Translations under genes and position numbers: made by a program
NCBI GenBank assembly: GCA_934047225.1
Contig: OW203985.1
Span: forward strand, 10,371,501-10,435,500
Length of the DNA stretch: 64,000 nt
Source: Ypsolopha sequella
Lineage: Eukaryota > Arthropoda > Insecta > Lepidoptera > Ypsolophidae
Direction of reading: 5' to 3'
Shown here: positions 56,815 through 64,000 of the stretch, piece after piece
How positions within the stretch are numbered: the stretch's first letter is position 1
Layout: every line of letters starts with the position of its first letter
The notes under the pieces: model-generated
The model's input: only the letters and a program-made list of their open reading frames with translations
Database searches by the model: none
What the model was told of the DNA's origin: nothing

Positions 56815-57090
56815 CAGAAATAAATTTCTATGTTTGAAACATTTGGCGATTTATCCATCGCAAGGAGATATAAATTAACATTATATCATTGCAGTATAGA
56901 AACGCAGAAAGAAAAGTAAATCTCTGAACCGGGAATCGAAACCGGGGCCTCTCGCTTACCGGGCGATTGTTCTAACCTCTGAGCTACACAACACAACTCG
57001 TGAATTTACCGATGTGCTTTCCTCACATCCAGATTTACCTTTTTTTCTGCGTTTCTATACTGCAATGATATAATGTTAATTAATTTAAAG
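56815..57090. repeat. Palindrome enclosing a tRNA-like sequence
   Basis: Arms AACATTATATCATTGCAGTA then TAGAAACGCAGAAA (56878-56911) and their inverse (57045-57080). Between them, on the minus strand at 56921-57000, is a tRNA-like sequence: GTAGCTCAGAGGTTAGAAC (A-box-like), GCCCGGTAAGCGA, then CCGGTTTCGATTCCCGG (B-box-like). Stem pairing is imperfect and the residue before the anticodon is not T, so it is a tRNA-derived relic rather than a working tRNA. Confidence 0.7.
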
Positions 57091-57227
57091 TTAAATTATG
57101 CCTAAAAATTTAGACACAGAACATATTATATTTTTACTCTGCTGAGATGAAACCAAAGAGGTCGATTCCCAAAGCTCTGTGGTCGTAGAAGTGGTCATCC
57201 GGCTGAATTAATCCCATCAATGCGAAT
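57091..57227. other. Left flank of the P-like insertion
   Basis: Host or older repeat sequence that continues at 59447 on the other side of the insertion. No gene is recognised. Confidence 0.4.
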
Positions 57228-57235
57228 GGTTATTG
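57228..57235. repeat. 8-bp target-site duplication, left (GGTTATTG)
   Basis: Identical to 59439-59446 on the other side of the element. Confidence 0.9.
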
Positions 57236-57275
57236 CTCAGAATAAGGAATACAAATAGAAGCCTGGCTAAAATAA
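57236..57275. repeat. Left terminal inverted repeat of the P-like element
   Basis: CTCAGAATAAGGAATACAAA then TAGAAGCCTGGCTAAAATAA. It differs from the right end only at T versus C in GCCYGG. Confidence 0.92.
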
Positions 57276-57663
57276 GAACTGGGCGTTAGCCATTGTACTC
57301 ATCTAACGTAAATTACTCCTGTGTACGAGTGAATGAAACGACGGACCGCACTTACTTTATATTTTTTCCTGGTGTGTCACTAGATTGAACCAAACAAATG
57401 TCAGATGGATGTAATTTGGATGTATTTTAAAAATTATAATACCATCAAATTAAATATGTCTCATCATTGTATCGTTGTGTTGTAATATCGTTCGTTGCGT
57501 GCATCACATCTTAATTTGGTGGCATCGAAATGTCTAATGCATTTTGCGAAAGTTTACAGCTTCACCGAGAGAAATTAAATATTTTGGTGCTCTTCCTCTC
57601 AAAATTCGTGAAAGTGTGATTTATTATTGTTTGTGTTGATTGTTTTTTTAACATTGTAATAAA

Positions 57664-58458
57664 ATGTCTTGTGCGATTGAAGGCTGTAAATCGCATACAG
57701 GAAGAAAAGAAAACAACAATGAAGCAATATCATTTCATCGGTGAGTTCTGATAGTTTTTATGTTAATAAGTTGCAGGATCATACCTAAAACTCAGTAACA
57801 ATAATAGTAGTTCTTGTAAATCATACTCGTGTTCAATTCTACACCGATATTTGCCTGTTTTATATAGATTTTCTGCCGACCATTAGAGGTTATGTTTTTT
57901 TGCATAGTGATGTACTAAAGTCCGTGTGGCAAAGTATCGAACATTGGTTCACGCGGCAGCCGTGCATAAAGGATAATACCGCAGATTAATTGCAGCGTGA
58001 GTTAAAGGAAAAATAATGCCGAATAAATATCGCTATATTTTTTTGTTACAGATTTCCAAAAAGGGAAGAATTAAAAAGTGAATGGCTTAGACGAATAATT
58101 AGACCAAATTGGGCAATTAAAAAAAGGAGTCATATTTGTTCGAAACACTTTACGCCGGATTTTTTTGGACCAAACGAAAATTTAAAATGGAGACGGTTAA
58201 AAGCAGATGCTTTACCGACGTTATATTTACCGGATACAGACACATTGGTAACCTTTAAATAATTATGTATAATTGCATTATCAATCTTGTTTGTAGGTAC
58301 GTGCTTGTACTATACTATAGTATATTAACTCGATAATTTTTCAACTTTAGGCAACAGAACCAGTACCCATGGATGTATGTGGTGTAGAAAAGTGCATACT
58401 TCTATGTTCGCAAATCGTTCTGAAAGGCCTGTTCAGAACTTTTACGTTACTTCCGTGA
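57664..58458 (+). CDS. THAP-domain protein, transposon-encoded
   Basis: Short DNA-binding protein of about 126 residues. Exons 57664-57740, 58052-58247 and, less surely, 58351-58458, with GT/AG introns and preserved frame. Residues 1-91 form a complete THAP zinc-binding domain. C3 and C8 (MSCAIEGCK), the invariant proline in HRFPK (28), W37, the pair C55 and H58 (ICSKHF), F59, and the closing ALPT motif (79-82) are all present. After residue 91 the third exon adds 35 residues of no known domain. Alternatively, a donor GTATGT inside it (58375) could send the transcript elsewhere. A P-type transposase would continue with a coiled coil, GTP-binding and RNase H-like parts; none is seen. A THAP-only product could bind the element's ends and act as a repressor, as the KP protein of Drosophila P elements does (inference). 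Confidence 0.8.
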
Positions 58459-59398
58459 TCGACTTCACGAAGAAATTCCGCAGATCAAGACATTTTCGTA
58501 CTTAGTGGTTGACAATAAAAGTACTTTGACAGGGTAGTTCTATCGTGAAATGAATTTTGGGAATGCTTATTGACTTGAACTGCGCATAATTTGATTTCTT
58601 ATTGCAGGTTAGGTATTTTAATCGTTCATTATTTGTTATTAGTTATTATTCAAAATAATTTGATGTTTATTTGATAGAAATTATAAAAAAAATTGAAATT
58701 ACCTCTGTAGTAATTGCGCTGTCATCGCTCATCATTGACTAAATATTATTATTACGAATCCTATAAGTCTATGATTATTATGATTTCTATTGTTGCGATT
58801 AATTCCTTCCTCCTTGATTGAACAAAGACGCGACATCAACAAACATCTATTTGATTGAGTTAAGAGGCGACTTAAAAAGTATCCACTTAAATAGTTTACG
58901 GTTGTATCTCTGATACAAGCTACAGCATTTTTTGTACTAGAAACAAGCACAATTTTGGACTTAACTTATGTACCTACCTGCCTACGATATAGTAATTTGT
59001 ACTTAATAAAAAATATTATGCTAAACGAAAGATATCCTTTCATTAATTCCTTATTTACACAATATAACATGTGTCCCACTGGGGTAGACAGAGACCACTT
59101 TGCTATTAATTCTCTTGGCCTCCTTCCAAAGCAAGAGGATGTCACCAGAGAGGTTGGTGCCTCCTGCATTCTCTTTTTTCACACTTTGATACGATATAAT
59201 GTGTGGTAAGCAGATTGGTCGTGGTTCATTTCGATTTGGTTTATTTGTCATAGTCAAAAATCGACATCGTTACATCACTAGCAAAGCAACGAACTAGTGA
59301 CAACCTACCTAATTAAGAAAAAACTAATACATATCCATCTCTCTCTAACGCACTAGAATGTCGCAACAAAATCAAGGATAGGTGTCTTTCTCCGCGTA

Positions 59399-59438
59399 TT
59401 ATTTTAGCCGGGCTTCTATTTGTATTCCTTATTCTGAG
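59399..59438. repeat. Right terminal inverted repeat of the P-like element
   Basis: Inverse of the left end. It begins directly inside the target duplication at 59439-59446. Confidence 0.92.
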
Positions 59439-59446
59439 GGTTATTG
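59439..59446. repeat. 8-bp target-site duplication, right (GGTTATTG)
   Basis: Exact match to 57228-57235. Confidence 0.9.
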
Positions 59447-59639
59447 CTTGTTGACCGTCAGGTAATATCTCAAGTCAAATAGAAAGCCTCCTTTGATCTC
59501 AAATGTACGTCCGAGCCATTGAATACGGAGTATCTCAACTGCAGTGGTTTGCTGTGACTTCGATCGGATTTTAAGGCGATGTGTGTTGGTACAAAAATCG
59601 GCGGAAACCGATAATAAATAATAAAGCACAAAATATGAC

Positions 59640-60190
59640 AAAATAATACTTTTCACATGTACGCGATTGTTCGTTTGAAAAATCACATATTCAGTTTATT
59701 CATAATAAATACCTCTTAATCAAAGTATAAATGAATTAAATTCAAGGGAATTCAAGCCAGAAAACACCATTCAGTTTTTTTTTCATAATGATGTTTTAGT
59801 GATACGAAAAAAAATCATTTGAATCGTATAATTAATATACAACGTATAACAGAAAGGTGTAACCATATTTGAAGAGCTTGTTCAGTCAATGATATAGAAC
59901 AACTTTTAATATGGAAAAAATCCTGTATCTCGAAAAAAAAAAAAGATAACTGTTTCATAGAAAAATGCAATGCCGCTCGGCCGAAATGTATGGAAGGGTA
60001 GATATTTTTTTTGAGATTTCAGGGTTTTCTCCATAGTAAAAGTTGTTCTATACCATTGACTGATTAAGCTCTTCAAATATGGTTACACCTTTCTGTTACG
60101 CGTTGTATATTTTTGTGGTACAGCCATATACAAGGAGTAGGCTCTAGAAGGTACCCATTTGAGGGTACTAAGCGCCTTAACTGTTGATTC
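59640..60190. repeat. Ancestral segment, copy 2 (sister at 32463-32790)
   Basis: Contains AAATAATACTTTTCACATGT, the unoccupied site matching the LINE insertion at 29555-32461. It then follows the sister copy to AGCGCCTTAACT, except for a family A palindrome at 59840-60105. Sequence left of 59640 has no clear match left of the LINE. Confidence 0.8.
59840..60105. repeat. Palindromic MITE family A, full copy
   Basis: Begins CAACGTATAACAG and ends CTGTTACGCGTTG, flanked by ATA/TAT. The sister segment at 32690-32720 lacks it, so this is a genuine insertion. Confidence 0.9.
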
Positions 60191-60515
60191 TGTAAAGCAG
60201 GGGTTTACAGTCAGTTCCGTTCAGCACCAACATTACGACCACAAAAATTGTCAGACTGAGTTATTTTTTAAAACCAAGTTGATTGTCAACGTATACAACA
60301 ATAAAACTGATTTGGAAACACAACCGATTTTCGACCTTGATTTTGTTAGGCATTTGTTTTTCTCTATAAGTTTTCAAAGAATACGATTTGAATTTTGAAA
60401 TTTTTATAAAGGTAAGTCGCTTACAGAGGTCGCGCGATCTCAATTTCGATTATTCTACTGTAAACTGTGAGTTTATTGGTAAATGAAATTAAAATGAAAA
60501 ACAAACCGTTCACGA
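60191..60515. other. Intergenic, no gene seen
   Basis: No supported feature before the TA microsatellite. Confidence 0.35.
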
Positions 60516-60531
60516 TATATATATATCGCGA

Positions 60532-60568
<37 letters not shown>

Positions 60569-60592
60569 ATATATATATATATATATGTAATA
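60516..60592. repeat. TA-dinucleotide microsatellite
   Basis: Three TA runs separated by TCGCGAAGA and GTAA. It explains the YIYIYI frames on both strands. Confidence 0.95.
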
Positions 60593-60599
60593 TTTAAAG

Positions 60600-60715
60600 C
60601 CCGAAGCGCAGTCTGGGGTCGCCTCGCTCTGCTTCGCTCAGCTTCTAATATGTACTTACATGTCAACCTAGCACGCGTCAAACTTCGCTTGTCGTCGCAC
60701 CTATTTTTAGACTTT
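60600..60715. repeat. Dispersed repeat core, inverted relative to 55840-55945
   Basis: On the minus strand it shares AGGTGCGACGACAAGCGAAG, ACATGTAAGTACATATTAGA and GCTGAGCGAAGCAGAGCGAG with the core of the element at 55619-56055. Flanking GCCCGAAG / CTTCGGGC words bound it. Confidence 0.7.
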
Positions 60716-60759
60716 TTTCGGTCTAACGACTTCGGGCTTTGACTATCACAAATGACAAT

Positions 60760-61086
60760 ATATATCGTCACGACATGAATCCACGAGGGAGTGTCAGAGG
60801 TTTTCCGAGTAAGAACCGTGAAATGCAAGTCACAGTCCACACTCGGTAAACCCGCGTTTCACCGACGATTATTACGTCTTAACGTGATGGGTGATGAGCT
60901 CTATCGCCGTACTTCGGGCACAAATACACGCTTTTTAGAGCATGCTGGTTTCCTTACGATGTTTTCCTTCACCGTTCAGCAAGTGGTAAATAAGGACAAT
61001 ACACATAAATTCTGAAACCTCATTGGTGCATGCCCGACCGGGGATCGAACCTGGATCTCAAGTTCTACCTCTGAGCTACCGCTGCT
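60760..61086 (-). mobile_element. tRNA-derived SINE, copy 2
   Basis: Minus strand, same family as 14900-15215: A box near GGTAGCTCAGAGGTAGAACT, B box GGTTCGATCCCCGGTCGGGC, then the shared body and the CATGTCGTGACGATAT end. It carries about 90 bp more of the body (CACGTTAAGACGTAATAATC region) and is otherwise diverged, with a deletion in the head between the boxes. Confidence 0.85.
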
Positions 61087-61687
61087 GCTGATCCCAAAGG
61101 ATATTTATGTTTTCAGTTGAGTCTACAAAACCACAGTTGTGTCGCACTCCACTGTGAAGCATATCAGGGTCTACGAAATAAGAAAACTACCTTTGAATTC
61201 ATAGACCTATTAGTGAATCTAACCGACTACAGCAAGAAGGGCATGATTGATAAACTAATTTAAATGAATATATTTATATTATTACCTTTGAACGGCTTTT
61301 TAATTATGGATTATATGTATATAAACAACGAAAACAAATATATACGATATTTTTCGACTCCTTCTATGGAGTCGTCATCGGTCGAATACAAAAGAAATTA
61401 ATATAAAATGTTAAATATTTTTTAATAAACTAAATTATTTACCTTTCGTCACAAAGTACTTAAACTAATAATAAGAGAACGAGAACTATTTGAAGCCTGA
61501 TTGTTATTTGTAAAGATAACTGACAGGAGAAAAAGAAATTCACTTGTCAATTACGTTTACAGTATCTACGAATAGAGCCTTTTAAAATAATTAAATCATT
61601 ACAAAATTGTGAACGGGTTTTGTTTGGGATTTCACACAAAAGAAAAAAAGTAGATTAGTTTGGGCCCTCTTAGAAAGTGCTGGCATG
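61087..61687. other. Intergenic, no gene seen
   Basis: No supported feature. Confidence 0.35.
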
Positions 61688-61695
61688 TACGCTAA

Positions 61696-61978
61696 CAGTG
61701 GTGGATTCAAAAAACTTTTAGGAGGGGGGGGCTGAGGGTAGGTTTCATCAAGCTTTTACAGGTAATCATAGTTTATACCTATACTGTGCTATTATACTAC
61801 TATACTATTACTGAATACTATTGTTAAAATACGTGTAGTTAAGTAAATAGAAGACTGTAGTACAACACAAGTGAGAAATTATCATAATATAGTAGAAGAA
61901 AAGAAATTGTGCGAGTCCTATAACGTAAATATTTGGGGGGAGCTTCAGCCCCCTACCCCCCCTCTGGATCCGCCACTG
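61696..61978. mobile_element. hAT-like MITE
   Basis: 283 bp bounded by CAGTGGTGGATTC and CTGGATCCGCCACTG, with G/C runs just inside each end. Flanks are TACGCTAA (61688-61695) and CACGCTAA (61979-61986), an 8-bp target duplication with one mismatch. Ends starting CAGTGG and 8-bp duplications are those of the hAT superfamily. No transposase. Confidence 0.8.
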
Positions 61979-61986
61979 CACGCTAA

Positions 61987-62775
61987 TACCTGAACGCTGG
62001 TAGCTGAACTCTTTCCCCATCTCTAGTAATAGGACCTTTGAGGATTCAGCTTCAGATTAAAATCTCCAGTAGATGGATAATTGAGTCTATTTCTGGAGGT
62101 CCCTACTATATAAATTGTGGGGTCGATACGTCTGTCTGCCCTTTTAACATCCTGTACAGAATAAATACACCTCTTTATATAAATGCATTGATTTTATCTG
62201 TTTGTAAGGAAGACTTTTGTATACATTTTTAGTGTACTGTGTGTGTAGCTGTTTCGCTTGTATGGAATTATTTTGTCTATGGTCAAAGGTTGGTGAAATG
62301 TGAACGCGAATGTTTAAGACTCAAGCTGTGCAAGAGTCGAGGGGGGATATTCCGGAAAATTGCAAACATAAATTTTCTAATCGACGGATCTTTTATTCCC
62401 AAGCTTTGAAGATACAGCCCATTAGCTTTGTAATGGGGATGTTCCAAATTTATTGTATCATCTCTTGGCACGTGATGTCTCTCTTGTTTCAAGCGCAAGT
62501 GAGTTTTAAAATAAAGCCTGTATTTGGCGAGGAGAGCAGGAAATATAGCTTTTGTTATCGATTTAATTTAGTCATGTATTTATTTTTAATTTATTACAGT
62601 TTATTTTATCCTCATCATCTAAATAACATAGAGATTTATATAATTAGTATTATGAAATAGGTTTTAAAATAAATCTTATTAGTATTTTCCTTAATCCAAA
62701 AGTACAAGTCTGTATGTATTATGTTCTGTAGTAGATGCTAGTGATTGTTGGCACTCACTTGGTGGAGTTTATAAA
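61987..62775. other. Intergenic, no gene seen
   Basis: A 116-codon plus frame at 62310-62660 and its minus shadow have no recognisable domains. The composition is ordinary for AT-rich non-coding DNA. Confidence 0.35.
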
Positions 62776-62977
62776 ACATTGTTTTAAAAAACACCTGTAC
62801 TTATCCACATATTATGTACAACTTTATTATGCCCGACCGGTTTCGCTGTAAAGCATTTTCTAGAGCTTTTTAGGATGTGTTTAAAAAGCCCTAGAAAATG
62901 CTTTACAGCGAAACCGGTCGGGCATAATAAAGTTGTACGTAATATGTGGATAAGTACAAGTGTTTTTTAAAACAATG
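62776..62977. repeat. Near-perfect 200-bp palindrome
   Basis: Arms of about 95 bp run from AAACATTGTTTTAAAAAACA through CTTTATTATGCCCGACCGGT and GTAAAGCATTTTCTAG to the centre near 62878, and then invert with only a few mismatches. The CGAAACCGGTCGGG block recurs singly at about 8688. Confidence 0.92.
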
Positions 62978-64000
62978 TATTATGTTCTGGTTTAACTTAG
63001 GCACCATTCAGCGGATGATACGGTTTTAATTATTATTGTCGTAGTGACCCTGATCGACATGTAGGCTTTAAGGGGTGTTGATTTGATTAAATAACCGCCA
63101 AGCCAAAAACTGTCGATACATACTCAAAGAATGAAAGGCACTTCCACACGGATTTCCCACGGGATTGGGAGAAACGGGATTCACGCGAGCAACGCCGCGG
63201 TGCGTCCGCTAATTATCAATAAAACAATAGGTCGCAGTTCAGGGGAGCTATTCCGGAGAAACAGTCAAAGCAAGATTTCTAGCAAAAAATTTATGAGTAT
63301 GGAGTTCGACAGATAAAACGGTTTTTTACGGTCGAGAAGGCTAATTTGACGGACTGAGAATTGAGAATTATCAACTCTCCTCGTCGTGGCTCGGTGGATC
63401 CATCTTACAGATTAAGGTGATTTTAAGCAATCGGTTTCAAAAGGTCGAAGACAAAAACAAAATTATCCGTAACAAAGTTATCCGCGCCGACTTCTACCAG
63501 CTGTTAACGGGAAATTGAAATACACTTAGAGTATACATGTAAGATATAGACTGCGTGTTTGTAAATAAGAACAGTATGCACAGGTAAGAACATCGCATCA
63601 TTTCATTGATTACTAGCGGTGCATGCAACGCCTGTTGTGTGTTTTTAGAGATTAATTTATTATTTTACTTGGGAAAATTAAATATGTAATAAAATCGCGC
63701 AAAAACGATACTAGAAAATAAACCGACAGAATTTTAGGATCATATTGCACAGGTAAGAAATGTTTTAATACTTTTACGTAAAAATTAAATCTCAATTCGC
63801 GGGGGTGATAGAGACGTGGGACGCAATGCTAAATACCGCCTGCACTGCCCCGCAACCCCGCTTCGATTACCGTCGTGTTTTTAATTATTTGATTTTATTT
63901 CTTACCTTTTAGTGACAACTACTTTCTGTATTCTTGGTTTTTGTGATCCGTTTGAGACATCGATCATCAAAATCCATCAGTCGACGAGTGAGCCTCGAAC
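62978..64000. other. Intergenic; Helitron-like fragment, no gene seen
   Basis: 63010-63120 (TTATTGTCGTAGTGACCCTG, GTAGGCTTTAAGGGGTGTTG) matches the interior of the Helitron-like repeat at 26960-27060. Around 63898-63912 a pyrimidine tract ending TTTTAG could be a plus-strand acceptor, or in reverse a minus-strand donor (AAAAGGTAAGAAA), so an exon might begin at the window edge, but nothing is readable as a protein. Confidence 0.35.

Larger units (their letters stand above)
57236..59438 (+). mobile_element. P-element-like transposon with THAP gene, non-autonomous
   Basis: 2203 bp. Ends CTCAGAATAAGGAATACAAA... pair over 40 bp (57236-57275 with 59399-59438) with one mismatch, and perfect 8-bp direct repeats GGTTATTG flank it. 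A THAP-domain gene lies inside on the plus strand. THAP plus an 8-bp duplication is what the P superfamily shows. The transposase catalytic part is absent and the right half holds unrelated repeat debris, for example a LINE-like scrap on the minus strand at 59080-59200. The terminal bases are not the usual CA of Drosophila P elements, so the superfamily call is an inference. Confidence 0.8.

Noticed and set aside
60421..60840. 139-codon minus-strand frame with repeated IYIYIY
   Set aside because: Created by the TA microsatellite at 60516-60592; extends into a SINE.
62283..62660. Overlapping frames of 71 and 116 codons on opposite strands
   Set aside because: Neither shows motifs or protein-like composition beyond chance.

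Overview
The window is nuclear DNA from an insect, almost certainly a moth or butterfly. It is AT-rich and intron-bearing, with very little coding sequence. It carries repeat types typical of Lepidoptera: a tRNA-derived SINE, RTE and jockey-type LINEs, a Helitron-like end closing in CTAG, and many near-palindromic MITEs. Everything here is read by eye; no database search was possible.

Host genes are few. The only complete one I recognise is the mitochondrial ribosomal protein L27 gene (24700-25703, + strand, three exons). Two first exons of CYP4-clan-like cytochrome P450s lie on the minus strand at 6131-6284 and 14434-14584. They have the same splice donor and phase, and I found no later exons in the window, so they are either lone first exons or tandem gene starts whose other exons are outside or lost. 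A possible exon for a small membrane protein lies at 53595-53987 (minus).

Mobile DNA dominates. At 11.6-13.6 kb there is a deleted BEL/Pao element with both LTRs. At 17.4-22.3 kb there is a degraded DIRS1-type tyrosine-recombinase retrotransposon. It keeps inverted terminal repeats and the diagnostic internal complementary region, and a 204-bp piece of its reverse-transcriptase tail is repeated four times in tandem. At 29.55-32.46 kb there is a 5'-truncated LINE with a long open frame. Shorter LINE pieces lie at 28.1, 33.0, 36.6, 44.3-44.6 and 54.2-54.9 kb. At 49.56-50.04 kb there is a probable solo LTR whose promoter side carries several heat-shock elements just upstream of a TATA box. At 57.24-59.44 kb there is a complete P-element-like insertion (40-bp inverted ends, perfect 8-bp target duplication) that encodes little more than a THAP DNA-binding domain.

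Between these lie at least ten families of palindromic MITEs, several with two to five copies here, plus dispersed non-palindromic repeats and AT microsatellites. One ancestral segment is present twice (32.46-32.79 and 59.64-60.19 kb), so each copy serves as the empty site that dates and delimits the insertion in the other. I see no CRISPR, no operon structure and no convincing functional tRNA. The biology of the window is mainly that of nested transposons around one housekeeping gene.
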